Below are positions 10,830-21,976 of a stretch of 64,000 bases of DNA, piece by piece. How positions within the stretch are numbered: position 1 is the stretch's first letter; each line of letters starts with the position of its first letter. Origin of the DNA: Gnetum montanum (taxonomy: Eukaryota > Streptophyta > Gnetopsida > Gnetales > Gnetaceae); assembly GCA_015680685.1 (NCBI GenBank), contig MNCI01010871.1, positions 427,770 to 491,769 on the forward strand, in the 5' to 3' direction. The translations under genes were made by a program, and so were the position numbers. The notes below the pieces were generated by a model. The model made no database searches, was not told the DNA's origin, and saw only the letters and a list, made by a program, of their open reading frames with translations.

Positions 10830-12115
10830 TCTTACCTATCTACTTATCCAAAAAATACCACAAGAGCTAGACCTTAAGAAGAAACAACAATTTCTTCACA
10901 AAGCCAAGTACTTTATGGAAATCAATGGACAACTTTACAAAGCATGTCCTGATGGCTTGGTTCGATGGTGTGTTCCCGATAGAGATCAACTGAAAGTTCT
11001 CCAAGATGCTCATGAGGGCCCTTGTAGGGATCATTATGTGGGGAGATGAATGGCCATCAAGATCCTTCTTGCAGGGTATTATTGGCCTACCTTGTTCCAG
11101 GACACCTAACACTTCATCCAATTTTGTGAACACTGTCAACATGATGGGGAAATGACTGCTAGAATGGAGGGTCTGCAACAATGGGGTCCATTACACCAAT
11201 GTCAACTGTTAGAACCCTTTGACATTTGGGGAATTGATTTCATGGGGTCCATTACACCAATGTCCAATGGAAAAGCTTACATCATAGTTGCCATAGACTA
11301 CTTAACAAAATGGGTTGAAGTAGCTACCATTAAAGATTGCACATTGTCTACAGCTACATGATTTGTTCAACAACAAGTCGTCAACAGGTTTGGTGTGTCA
11401 TGTTCACTTATCTCAGACAATGGTACATACTTCATAGGTGCAAATTTTTGGAAGTTAATGTAGTGCTTAGGGGTTGAGCACAAATTGACTACACCATATC
11501 CCCCCAAGAAAATGGTCAAGCCAAGGTCACCAATAGGGAAATTACTAAGATACTGACCAAAACCATTAGCAAGTATAGGCAAGATTGGAGCACTAAAATG
11601 AATGATGCTCTTTGGGCATACCGCTCCACATGGAAACTCCCTATAGGCTACTCTCCCTATAAGTTAGTGTATGGAAAACTTCCAATGCTCCCTATCCAAA
11701 CTGAACTTTGTACACTAGCCACAGCATGTGACCTCAACCTTAACCTTGATCTAGCACAAAAACAAAGGTTGATGACTCTTAACTTGCTAGATGAGAACCG
11801 ACTAGCTACCTTATCATCTAATGAGTTGCACAAGGCATTTAGTAAACAAATTCATGACCTAAAAATTAGAAAATTTAAGTATCAACCAAGTGATAAGGTT
11901 CTTTACTAGAACCCCACACATGTGTCACAACATACCAAATTTCAAACACTGTGGGAAGGACCTTACATTATCTATGCAACTTTTCCTTCAGGAGCCATGA
12001 CCATATATAAACCTAAGAGCCCAGATAAAAGACTATTAATCAACATGCAACAAACAAAACCTTTCCATGAGTTTAGGATAGCCAAAACATATGCTACCTC
12101 TGTAGGTGGGCAACC
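10830..12115 (+). pseudogene. Integrase of E1 (decayed)
   Basis: An HHCC zinc-binding part is visible (HEGPCRDHYVGR, AGYYWPTLFQDT, CEHC; 11010-11140). The catalytic core follows: WGIDFMGS with the first Asp, CSLISDNGTYF with the second Asp, and [12 protein letters not shown] with the Glu. The C-terminal part ([50 protein letters not shown]) ends near 12080. Reading needs several frame changes and stops (TGA 11359, TAG 11461, TAG 11907). 11176-11210 and 11241-11265 share a short duplicated GGGGTCCATTACACCAATGTC segment, a local tandem copy within the core. Confidence 0.9.
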
Positions 12116-12179
12116 TTGCTCATTATTTCGGATCTCCTCCTTCCAACTCAGTCATGGAGGGGATGGCCACCTCTGCTAA

Positions 12180-14045
12180 TCATTGAAGGCCCTAAACTCT
12201 TTCTAAATTTTTGTTTTACACATTTTTTGTTTTGCACATTACTTCATTCTTATTTTTGTTTTACATCATCATCCATATTTTTACCATTTCTTTGTGTGAT
12301 TTTATTTTTTTGGTCACCCAATAAGTGTTCATGATGGTGGCATGAATAATATCATATTGATTGCTCTTGTTTGGATTTTACCTTTGAAGTATGATGTTGA
12401 TATTAAGATATGGTTCTTTTGATTAAACAGGCAATAAGTCCACATTTTTCATACATCCATAAATCCTATGGTCTCTCTTGGCTTGGAACTGTATAGTCCC
12501 TTTCCCTAATAAAACTATTAATGAATTGGTAGTTGAGTATTTCTCAAACTAAGGAAGGACTCAAGGGATGAAAAGGGTGTGACATCAAAGGGATTCGATG
12601 CATTTGTGTTAGCTATTCTCTCAAGTTCTTGGATGCTTTTTTCTTGGGTTTTTTGCCATTTTGACCATTCATCAAATCACTGGAAGTTGAGTACATAAAA
12701 ATAAGTCTTTGCATGGTGTGGCTCTCACGCAAAAATCACAAAAAAAATAGTGAGAATTCAAAGCACATCCCTTAGATACAATAATGAACTTGGGCTACAC
12801 ACACTAGTTCCTGCACTAGAAAGACATGTTACCCATGCCTAAAGGTTCCCTCTAACTAAGGCCCTTTCTCACTTCTTTGTTCTCCCTCTAACTAATGGTG
12901 GTGACTTTTTGTGGAGGCATTCTTGTTGCTTCAAGAGGATGGGTTGGTCAAATGTGTGGATGTGAGGTCACTGAATGTGGTTTGTTGAGCCTAGATTTAG
13001 AATGAGTTCTACTTGGTCACATTAATCATAGAACATACACAAGCAACTTTACACAACTTTGTTCTTGGGTTTCCATCCCATTCTCTCCTTTCCACCTTTC
13101 TTTTCCATTTTTCACCTCATTGTCGATTTTCTCATTAGTTTGTATCTTGGTTGATGCATCATTTTTCCTTGGTAATTTCTTGTGGGTAAGTTTTTAACTC
13201 TTACTTCCCAATGACATTCCTAGAGCCTATGGACTCTTTGGTTTGTGGGTCTTTCAGGGCATCAAGGGCATGAGCCTGCTTTGGGGAGGACCCACTGACA
13301 TTTCTTTTTGGTGCATTTGTTAACTTCTTTTCCTTAAACATTTCCTACAATCAACAATTTTTGTTTCATCCCCATCCACGACATCCATTTTATTGGTGTT
13401 TCTGTTGTTACTTTTTCTCCACCTTTCTTATTCCTTATCTTTTTCCACCCTATTGCTACTAGAGGTTTGCTCTTAGTCATGGGGGCTCGGGCACAAAATT
13501 TTTCAATTTTTCCTAACCCCTACACCTTAGGTAGTCACTAGTGTTAAATCTCTAGAATCAGTATTTGCGATAACCACAACTTAGCCAATGCACTTTACAT
13601 CGAGGCAAGGTATCACCTACATTATGATTTATCCACCCTCGCTCATTTGTGACTATGTTATGTGTGCAGATGATGATCATACAACAATGGACTGGGCCTG
13701 GAGGAAATACTCAGGATGGATCGGAACTAAAGCATTTACAAAAGGAGCAAGATTGATGGTGTGGCTAGGAATAAACAATGGAAGAAGCAATCTTGGCATC
13801 GGAAACAACACATCTTACTCTTTTCTCTCTCTCCTCTTCCAACTGCCAAATAAGGCTGGATGTCATTATGTACAGTCTTCACTTTTGTGTTCATGAACAC
13901 TAATGCTATCATGTATTGTATTGTTGATCCATTCACCGAGCACGTTGAGTCTATCACCCCGTTCCACCATTAATGGTCATTCAGTCAATAATCCCATACC
14001 TTCCCAATATTTTGTAAGGGACTTGAGGATGAGTTTTCATTCAAT
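12180..14045 (+). other. 3' non-coding region of E1
   Basis: About 1.9 kb between integrase and the polypurine tract has no credible ORF. Segments recur in reverse orientation in E2 (27180-27330) and E4 (about 45770-45990), for example the blocks around GCATGGTGTGGCTCTCA and GAATTCAAAGCAC, so it is a family-specific 3' region and not an insertion. Confidence 0.7.
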
Positions 14046-14055
14046 CATGGGGGTA
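14046..14055 (+). other. Polypurine-tract end of E1
   Basis: ATGGGGGTA immediately precedes the 3' LTR. The preceding GAGGATGAGTTTTCA is conserved at the same place (in reverse) beside the LTRs at 22850, 44420 and 53972. It would prime plus-strand DNA synthesis. Confidence 0.7.
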
Positions 14056-14862
14056 TGATGAGCCACGATATCACGTCCACGATATTGAATCAACCATGTG
14101 ATGTCGGATACCTGATATTGTGGCCCATCTCCTTGCCTATAAATAAGAGGTGGCACCCTTGGTTTCCACATTAGAAGTTAGTCCCTTAGCCAAACTCTTG
14201 CCAATTTTTTCCTCTAGAGTTAGAATTATTTCTACGTGCTCGCAGTAGAAGTCATAGAGTAAACAGATCTTTATTTAAGCATTGTGTACCTGAGCACACT
14301 TTGTGTACGGCAATAAAGATGAACTTTATGATAAACCTTGTAGCATACAGAATAGATTAATCAATGTTAATTATTATTTAATGCTTTCCTAGTTAATTAA
14401 TGATTTCTCTCACCCTACAACTCTCTTACTTAAATACACTCAATATGACCACTTCGAGCATGCATGTAGCGCTTGGTAACCCAGTAACCATTAGCATTTG
14501 GTAATCCCAGTAGTGTTTTATCAGTTTAGGATGTGTATGGTAAGTGGGAATGGATACTGGTGTTAGGAGTACTTAGAACCTAGTTAATGAATAGTTAAAT
14601 TAGATTAGTTACTTAGTTATCTCTCTCCCCCTCCTTATTAGCATGGGATATAAAATGTATAAAAACCCATAAAAATCATATGCCTCAATCTTACTTAACC
14701 ATACAACTATGACATATAAGTAAATTTGGGAAGACAATGATTAACCAACCTGTTATTGTTCCACAAAGGCACATAGGCACTTAGTCTTTGGAATTAGACT
14801 GGATCGTGTATGAAATGCTCATATTGGTATGGTTGAGTGTAGGGGTACCTCGTCGCTCATGA
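14056..14862 (+). repeat. 3' LTR of E1
   Basis: It starts TGATGA and ends TCATGA (from TCATCA), is 807 bp, matches the 5' LTR throughout and has a TATA box at 14138-14145. It is followed by CAATG (14863-14867), the right target duplication. Confidence 0.93.
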
Positions 14863-15185
14863 CAATGGCATCAACAATGATGCATGGCTTTGGCAAAGCT
14901 TAATGTGTGCAAAGATGTTGCAGTGGTGGGGACAAATAGTAGGCATTGACAACAACATTATTGGTCACATGGTAGCAGATAGCAGTCGCATCCCTCTCTC
15001 TCCTTCCTTCCCCAACAAATAGTAGTAGACAAAACCACGAACTAAAATGATGGTAGAATTCTCTCTTCTTTTTCTCTTTAGTAATGGTGAAGCTACAATA
15101 GGTGACCTCCTTGGGTTTTCTACCATCAATAGCAAGTTGTGTGGTAGGTAACAACGAGGTATGTGGTACTAGAACAACATGCAGA

Positions 15186-15204
15186 TCTCTCTCTCTCTCT
15201 CTCT
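15186..15204 (+). repeat. (CT)n microsatellite in the non-autonomous 5' LTR
   Basis: A run of about nine CT units. The partner LTR has a longer run at 17600-17626 in the same context. Confidence 0.85.
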
Positions 15205-15510
15205 TCCCTAGTGGCTATGAGCAATGTCAGCTACAATAGCATTCGTGACAATAAGACAACATTAACCGACGATAGCAACAAGAGACCAAGAAAAAGTTTT
15301 AAATTTACTAGTTACTATATTTTCATTGAATCTTGGAATTTAAGATAGTTATTCTATTCAAATTCCTTCAACTTTTTAGTTTCACTTATGTTTTTTCTTG
15401 AAATGTCATATAGCCCTCTCCACCTGAGACTATTCTTGGATTTCCATACCCATATGAGAGGCACCCTAGAAAATAGTCTTTTCAAACAAGTTTTTTCCCC
15501 AGTGTTGGTG

Positions 15511-15598
15511 CATCTAATAGTCTAGAAGGTTAGGATACTCAGCTCTCACTGAGAGACTTAGGTTTGAGTCCTGGTAGCAGAACCAAACAAAAAACATA
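15511..15598 (+). pseudogene. tRNA-Glu(CTC)-like retropseudogene or minimal SINE
   Basis: From AGTCTAGAAGGTTAGGATAC (A-box side) through an anticodon arm with loop CTCTCAC to GGTTTGAGTCC (B box, one change from consensus), the sequence follows plant tRNA-Glu with a CTC anticodon. One base is missing in the 3' side of the anticodon stem and the acceptor stem no longer pairs, so it is not a working tRNA. An A-rich tail (AACCAAACAAAAAACATAAA) follows. The partner LTR lacks this segment, and the LTR length difference is about 81 bp. Insertion by retroposition is inferred. No clear target duplication is seen. Confidence 0.7.
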
Positions 15599-15617
15599 AA
15601 TTTTGGATACACCAACA

Positions 15618-16001
15618 CATTTTTGGCACTAAAAGGAGGGCCTTTGTTTTTCCATCTTTTGAAATACCATTTTTTCTTGTCATTTTTCTTGTTCTGGATC
15701 TTATTTTGCTACTATTTCAAAATTTTTATTTTCCCTAAATTTTATTTTCTTGTACTCCCTACTAAAAATCCCTATCTCCAAACCCTTTATTTTCTACCAT
15801 TTTTTGAAAATTTGATGCTTTCCATTTTCTAAATATTATCATTGTCATTACTAAAATCCTAAACCTTCTTTTCCCAATTCTAATTTTGGCAGTCCTTACC
15901 TCTGTCTTAACTTTGTTCTCTATCTTTTGCATCTTCTTTTAAGATTTCTATGATTGTGTTGTTCCTTGCACTTACATGCAATTTCTAGTTTCGGAACTAA
16001 G
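15618..16001 (+). other. 384-bp interior of the non-autonomous LTR element
   Basis: The interior between the two LTRs begins, six bases after the LTR end, with TGGCACTAAAAGGAGGG (15624-15640), in the position of a primer-binding site and with the usual TGG start. I cannot name the tRNA. The rest is T-rich with no gag or pol similarity. The open frame at 15623-15832 is hydrophobic low-complexity and probably meaningless. Confidence 0.6.
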
Positions 16002-16529
16002 TGTTGATGCCAACATTGCCCATGCTAAGCATAGGGCCATGATTAACAAGTCTAACCTCTTGGCACTGAGCAAAAATAAAGTTAATTTGTACAATCATAT
16101 CTTGGGGCCCAATTCATAATGGTGAGCTTGTGGTGGCGATTATGTTGCCAAGCCATGATGGCATGGAGGTAACAGCCTAGGTGATGTAGAACATGGATTA
16201 TGTAATGGTTACAGAGGTGACGTAACCGACAATGGTTGTGTTGGGAGTTACATGCATTACACAAAGACGTGGGCCATGGTTGTAACCAACAGTGGACATG
16301 GTGGAGAGCATGGTGATAGTGGTAGAAGTTACAAAGGTGGTGGATGAATTGGGACATGGTGGTAGTTACAGCAGGTGAGTGGTGGTAACCGTCAGCATGG
16401 GAGTTATGATTGTAGTAACTGATGACAAGTGGTAATGGAAATCAACGTGGAATGTGGGCATTTAAAATCACCAAAAAAACTATTGTAAAAGGAGAAAAAA
16501 GTGGGGGAGAAAAGGAAAGAACATCAAGG

Positions 16530-16706
16530 CTAGCCTCTCTCTCACATTGGGGGCTAGCTTCTCTCTCATCAAGGATAGTCTCTTTCTCACATTAGGGCCT
16601 AGCCTCTCTCTCATCAAGGCTAGCCTCTCTCTCATGAACGTTAGTCTCTCTCTCACATTGGGGGCCAACCTCTCTTTCACATTGGGGCTAGCCTCTCTCT
16701 CATCAA
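16530..16706 (+). repeat. CT-rich minisatellite inside the 3' LTR
   Basis: The counterpart of 4229-4402 with the same CTCTCTCTCACATTGGGG and CTCTCTCTCATCAAGG units in a different arrangement, showing turnover of the array since insertion. Confidence 0.8.
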
Positions 16707-17599
16707 ATATCAAGCCTTTCCTTCCTTGATCATTGGATCCTAAGGTCAACCAAGAAGCCAGTAGATAGGGGTTTCTTTCTTTTTGTGCTGTAGTGGGCAA
16801 CCTCCCTTCTCCCTAGTAGCAATAGCTCTAAATGGTCGATGAGTAGTAGGTGACTTGTCAGAGGCAGTAGCATGCACATCAAGTGATTACACAACACGTG
16901 TCATAGGTTCTCAACAGCAACGATAGTCTCTCTTGGTGGTCCATGTCAAAGGCTCTCCCTCTCCAGTGATAGCTTTGAATGATGACAATCGTAGGTTACG
17001 CGTAGATGACTACGATGGGTGGCATGAATGGATGTTAAGTGTCAACAACATGTGCATGATAGTGCATAGCATTAGAAGCTCTCTTCCTCTCTCTCCCTCC
17101 TTCCTACTTTGATCTATGCACTACAAATGGTAGTTAGTGTGGTGAAGTATGTGGTAGATGTAGATGCATGTTGGTAGTGATGTGTGATGACAACGACACA
17201 TGACAATCTCTCCCATCGATGGTGGCACATGTAAGTGATGATAGACGTGCCTACACACAATGTGTCAGAGGCTCTCTTTCTCGTGACGTCAGCAATGATG
17301 TGTGGCTTTGGAAAAGGTTAGATCATGTGGAGATGTTGCAATGGCAATAGTAGTTAGCAAGCACTGACAACAACGTCAGTGGTCACATGGTAGCAGATAG
17401 TAGCAGCATCCTTCTCTCTCCTCCCTTCCTCAATAGATAGTGATAGAAAGAATCACAAACTACAACATAGGATTCTCTCGTCTTTCTTTCTTTAGTAATG
17501 GTAAAGTTGCAATAGGTGACCTCCCTAGGTTTTCTACCACCAATGACAGGTTGCATGGTAGGCAATGGCAAGGCACATGGCGGTGGAACAATGTATAGA

Positions 17600-17626
17600 T
17601 CTCTCTCTCTCTCTCTCTCTCTCTCT
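17600..17626 (+). repeat. (CT)n microsatellite in the non-autonomous 3' LTR
   Basis: About 13 CT units, longer than the counterpart at 15186-15204. Confidence 0.85.
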
Positions 17627-17959
17627 TCTGATGGCTACAAGCAGTGTCAATTGCAATAGCATCCACAATGATGAGATGGTACTAACTCGCAGTAGCAACA
17701 GGAGACCAAGGAAAAGTTTTAAATTTACTAGTTACTGTATTTTCATTGAATATTAGAATTCAATATAGTTTTTCTATTCAAATTGTCTCAAATTTTTAAT
17801 TTATTTTGTTTTGTTTTGTTGAAATGTCACATAGCCCTCTCCAGTTGAGACTATTCTTGGGTTTCTGTACCCATACAGGAGGTGCCATAGGCAAGAGTCT
17901 CCTCAAACAAATTTTTCCCTTGATGTTGGTGCATCCAAAATTTACGCATCAACATTAAC

Positions 17960-19400
17960 ATTAGTTGAGGCATTCTATTCTAGTTAAGAAGGTTTGGGTA
18001 ACTCTTAATATCATCCCATACAATAAAGCAAATCAGAATATTTACCATAATACAAGTATTAAAATGATCTATGCTCTTTGTTATGGAAAGTTGCAATGGC
18101 TATACCATGACTACAATTTAAAAATTCACAATTGAGAAGTCAATTAAGTCCATGTATAAGATACAAAGCACTCTTTTTGAGCTCCCAATTGAACATGCAT
18201 ATTTCATAATCACCTCTCATAATGCAAACTAGGTTTCCTCCCCAAATCAAACCTTGCCAACATCATCAGTATGAGCTTAATTGTAAAATTTAGTTATGTA
18301 GAAAGGAATATAGCTTCAAAAGCTATCATCATGAATTGCTAAAAGAGAATAAGGCATGATTGCTACCATGTGCACCCATAGAGTGTATAAAAAGAGAATG
18401 AACATTTGTCTTTGTGACTCAGTAGATCTATCACTCTTTGTACCATTGCAACAAATAGGATGTTTGTATAAACAAAATGGAAAGGATAAGTTAAATAGTC
18501 TTTATCTAGATTGATGAACCATAAATGCATGTGTGCATCAATCCTACAAAACAAAATTGCCTCACTACTTTAGTCTTCTTATCACTTGATGACACAATGA
18601 GAAAATGGTGATTTCAGGTAACATCTAAACTTGATTCAAGTTAGGACCTGTGTTGATGCCCTCCTTGAGTTGTCCACAAATGTTTTCGACTTGACATTAT
18701 TATTCTTTTGCTACTTAGGAAGTTGCATGCATCTCAGCTCCCAATCCTATTTTACAAGGAAGACCTTGCTAATTGTGTGTTAGTTTCACTAAAGTTACTA
18801 TTACACTAAGGCCAAGTAGACCAAAGCAAAACATTGATTTTGTTGTTTTTACTTATTTATGATCTTGTAATTGCAACTCTATAGATGGGTTCTTTGATAA
18901 CTTAGAATTGTTTTAAATTATGAAGCTTAAAAAGTGTTTAATACTTTGAAAATAAACTATTTCATTTACAATATGGCATAAATCTTTGGGATCATGTATG
19001 TTAGAAATACAATGAAAACCGAATTTTCACAGATGCAATATTTTAAAAGGTTAATATTTCATGAGCCTTGAAATACTTTTTTTATAAATTAATTTAAAGA
19101 TAAAAGGATTTAACGGGAAACAAATTAAATAAAAAATTTCATATATTCATTGTCACTTTACCCTTAACGAACTTCTGAGACGTCACAAAACCAACGACCT
19201 CAACCAGCAAATTTGGTATACTCTACTATCATAGTTAAATTGCTGCTAAAATTACATTTATACTGGGGCTTTTTTTTCAACATCGGTGCATGCATCTTTT
19301 TGTTCATGTGCTAATGTAGCGAGTTTCTGCTCATAATTTTCTTCGGATGCAGACAGTGCTGGTGTCCTGCAACATACATGTTGCATATTTTATTTTATTT
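17960..19400. other. Anonymous AT-rich DNA upstream of the STIG1-like pseudogene
   Basis: No exon, LTR or RNA gene is recognised. Base composition shifts to a higher GC content toward 19.2 kb, with an ACGTCA-containing stretch at about 19178, which may mark the former promoter side of the next gene. Confidence 0.4.
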
Positions 19401-19668
19401 TCTTTTGATTCTATTGTTTTTTTTACCCTAAATAGGGTTTTCTCTATGTGGTAGCAGCAGACCCTCCAACCTTATTTCAAAACTCATTCGGCTGTAGTTT
19501 AAGCAAAGCAGACTACATCATCTGTATAAAGCTGAAATTCACCATCTCTGCATTGGCATTGCTCCTCTGCTCCCAGATTTTATCCTCCCAAGTTCCCATA
19601 AACCGTCATTCAGAATCCTCGAGATCAATCCACATTCAAGATTATCAACTCCCAAAATGCTGTGAAAC

Positions 19669-20026
19669 ATGATTATTGTGGTTGCATTTTTGGTGGCAAT
19701 AATGTCTGCAATGGCCAAGCGTGAACCTAATCCGACATCCCTAGCTTCTCTTAGCCGATTGGTCGCAGAATACTCTTCTCCTAAGAATTTGAAATGCAAC
19801 AAGAATCCGAGCGTGTGCACGCCCTAGTCATGCTGCAACAAGTGCGTGGACCTTATCTTTCGGATGATAAGAATGGCAGAATGTGCAATAATAAGAACAA
19901 GTTTGCAACCAGAACCAGCTGCTCCAACACCATCTGCACCAACCTCGCTCACCAACCACGTCAACGGAACGGATCTCATTGTGTGTATGGACGGCAAGTG
20001 CAGGATCAGGACCAACAAATATTATT
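19669..20026 (+). pseudogene. STIG1-like secreted cysteine-rich protein, broken copy
   Basis: An ATG at 19669 starts a short hydrophobic leader (MIIVVAFLVAIMSAMA), a candidate signal peptide, then a variable stretch and CNKNPSVC. A TAG at 19825 precedes SCCNKCVDL. The reading then moves to another frame for SDDKNGRMCNNKNKFATR and TSCSNTICTN and ends with HCVYG. The original frame resumes with GKCRIRTNKYY before TAA at 20026. The spacing of CxxxPxxC, CC..CVD, CxxC and a C-terminal C-x-Y-G-x-C agrees with STIG1-type extracellular proteins, which act in cell-surface or cell-wall signalling in plants. One stop and two compensating shifts suggest a pseudogene; sequencing error is the alternative. 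It stands outside all the LTR elements. Confidence 0.6.
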
Positions 20027-20044
20027 AACGGTGTCTCATTCCAC

Positions 20045-20067
20045 CACAGCACAGCACAGCACAGCAC
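20045..20067 (+). repeat. (CACAG)n microsatellite
   Basis: Four to five perfect CACAG units directly downstream of the STIG1-like pseudogene. Confidence 0.85.
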
Positions 20068-21766
20068 GTTGGGCATGGACATGGACATGCTGAATGTGGA
20101 TACGGCGAGCTACATGTCCAGCTTTCTCCTTCTCATTCTGTGTCACACTTGACAGAATTGTATTGTGGTGTCCATGTGGGTGCCATGGCCTCCTTCCACG
20201 CCAAGTTTGCCTGCCTTCTACACCTGCACATGCACATCGGCACTTCACTTCGATGTTGTTGGCCTCTCCCCATAGTATATTAATTAGCTATCTTCCAGAG
20301 TCTTATAGATGAAATATTATTTATCCTCTCCGAAAAGAAAGATAATAACAAATATATTATAGGTTAAGATATTTGAAAGAAACTCTATTATGTTATTATC
20401 CTTTCAACTATTTTAATAGGGGTATCATATAAGGTCTGTCTAGCAAAATAATGTTTTATGTTATGTTATTCATCCATGCAATATATTTTTATGACATGTT
20501 ATTTAAAGAATGAAGAATTAATTAGCTAACAACAAGCCATTACCTTAGTAGTAAGACTCTTAATTTGGCAAAGCTAAATTACATGTTTGATTCTGATGGA
20601 CAATCCTAAGCTATAAAGTTCTTATTTAATTATATATTTTGGGGGTAAATATTGTTAATAGAATGTTTTCAATTCCAACACCCTTTCCAATTATATTGAA
20701 GATATCCTTGTTTATAATATTATTACTACATTCCTAAATATGCATTTTACATTTTTTTAAAAGGTGAGAAATGACAAAGCTATTATAGTTTATCTATTGT
20801 ATCATGTTGATCAATTTGGTAAAGTTTTAAGCTTTTAGATTAAATTTTTAAAATCTTCAATCTTATGTAATTAGAGGCTCTAAGATTTATCTTTTTCTAA
20901 ACCTGCTTATTTGAAAAATTTGGATGTCTTCAAGTTGTTAGAGATTTCGTTTCCTTTACTAGATTTGCAAAAAATTAATAGAATATGATAAATAAGAAGA
21001 TTGAGAAAAAGGTTTATAAGTGAAGGGATATGAAGCTTTCAATAGATGGGAGAATTTATTATTTTTAAGCATCTTATCCAAGAAGTTCATATGTACTATT
21101 CATCGTGTATGCTCCTAGAGGTGCTGCATATCTATTGCAACTTGAAATATAACATAGATTTAATTATTTAGTTTAGACTTTTCAGATACATTTTTGTAAG
21201 TTACTTTTAATTCTATTAGTTACATTATTACTTTATTAAGATGAATATACTCAACTTGTTAAATTATTTTGCTAAAATTTTTACCTATTCTTTACTTCTT
21301 GCTACTATTATTGTTGAATGTTGAAATGCAATTATACCTAGAAAGATGTTCTTTTGTTAGATGTTATATTAACATAGATGCTTGATTATGCTAATTTTAT
21401 TTTATATTATGCACATATGATTATATAAAAATTTTCTCATGGAGCATTTAAGATCCTATTCCTACCTAAGTTACATAACTTGTTACTTTTTTTTACTAAA
21501 ATAAAATTTTGAGCTTGGTTTTAATTAAAACTAAATATATGTTAGAATAACATTCTTAAGAAAGGTCCTTAAAAGTTGATATCATACTTGAAATTTGAAT
21601 GTATTTGAGATGTTCAACAACATTAGGATTTAAATCTTAGCTTCTTAGAATTTGAGTTATAATGCTTTTTTTATTCAAATTTTAGTTTCCTAAAAAAATC
21701 TTACATGAATTCTCTCTTCTCTCCTCCTATTCCACAACCCTCTAATCCATCCACCCCCAATCCACC
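20068..21766. other. Anonymous DNA between the STIG1-like pseudogene and E3
   Basis: The first 250 bp are GC-richer and may be 3' flank of the pseudogene. From about 20320 the sequence is very AT-rich with no recognisable exon, RNA gene or LTR. Confidence 0.4.
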
Positions 21767-21976
21767 TAGAGTAGGTTCACTTCATTTGTTTAACCTTCAA
21801 ATCCCAGTAAATGAAGATATTATGAAAAACTAATAATTAGTATGCTAGAAAACAAGAAACTAGCTATCTTCAATTAATGTAAAGAAGATTAAAATTAGTG
21901 ATTTCATAACCCACTATCATCCAAATTACTCATAAGTAGTCAAAAGACATTGCAGAGCATGAGGCTCTATAATTTT

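Larger units (their letters stand above)
4985..14862 (+). mobile_element. E1: complete Athila-like Ty3/gypsy retrotransposon
   Basis: The element is 9878 bp with LTRs of 806 and 807 bp, a tRNA-Asp-type primer-binding site, a polypurine tract, and a decayed gag-protease-RT-RNaseH-integrase polyprotein in Ty3/gypsy order. The RT/INT sequence (WRMCIDFRLLN, FGLCNASTTFQR, FDIWGIDFMG) and the tRNA-Asp primer site point to the Athila branch. The target-site duplication CAATG is perfect. The LTRs differ at roughly 8% of sites over about 340 bp by eye, younger than the LTR element it sits in. Frameshifts, TAG stops, a protease deletion and a changed RT catalytic residue make it inactive. Confidence 0.93.
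3701..15617 (+). repeat. 5' LTR of the non-autonomous element (interrupted at 4985-14867)
   Basis: The left copy consists of 3701-4984 and 14868-15617, together 2034 bp. This exceeds the right copy by about 81 bp, which is the size of the tRNA-like insertion near its 3' end. Both copies share a run of trinucleotide-rich GTGGTGG/TTACAT sequence, a CT-rich minisatellite and a (CT)n tract in the same order. The nominal span includes the nested E1 element. Confidence 0.85.
3701..17954 (+). mobile_element. Non-autonomous LTR retrotransposon with giant LTRs, split by E1
   Basis: Two long direct repeats (3701-4984 plus 14868-15617, and 16002-17954) start TGTTGATGC (first copy TATTGATGC) and end CAACA, giving short inverted termini. 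The same five bases, TTAAC, flank the whole at 3696-3700 and 17955-17959, which is a clean target-site duplication. After removing the nested E1 the element is about 4.4 kb: two LTRs of about 1.95 kb and 384 bp of interior without gag or pol. It must have relied on another element's enzymes. By eye the LTRs differ at roughly 13% of sites in the first 145 bp, so the insertion is old. Orientation is set by the primer-binding-site-like sequence after the left LTR. Confidence 0.85.
16002..17954 (+). repeat. 3' LTR of the non-autonomous element
   Basis: A 1953-bp uninterrupted copy with TGTTGATGC at the start and GCATCAACA at the end, followed by the TTAAC target duplication. The stretch around 17279-17292 is the equivalent of the E1 insertion site in the partner LTR and is empty here. 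Confidence 0.88.

Noticed and set aside
15511-15582. Functional tRNA-Glu gene
   Set aside because: A base is missing in the anticodon stem, the acceptor stem does not pair and the B box is altered.
19448-19672. Open frame with a hydrophobic segment (KLKFTISALALLLCSQIL) just before the STIG1-like relic, considered as its true N terminus
   Set aside because: It is in a different frame and ends before the relic's ATG. The relic has its own hydrophobic leader. It remains possible that a shift hides a longer 5' part, but I cannot support it.
20036-20312. Open frames on both strands downstream of the STIG1-like relic
   Set aside because: They overlap each other and the (CACAG)n repeat, with no motif. 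They are best explained by locally higher GC content.
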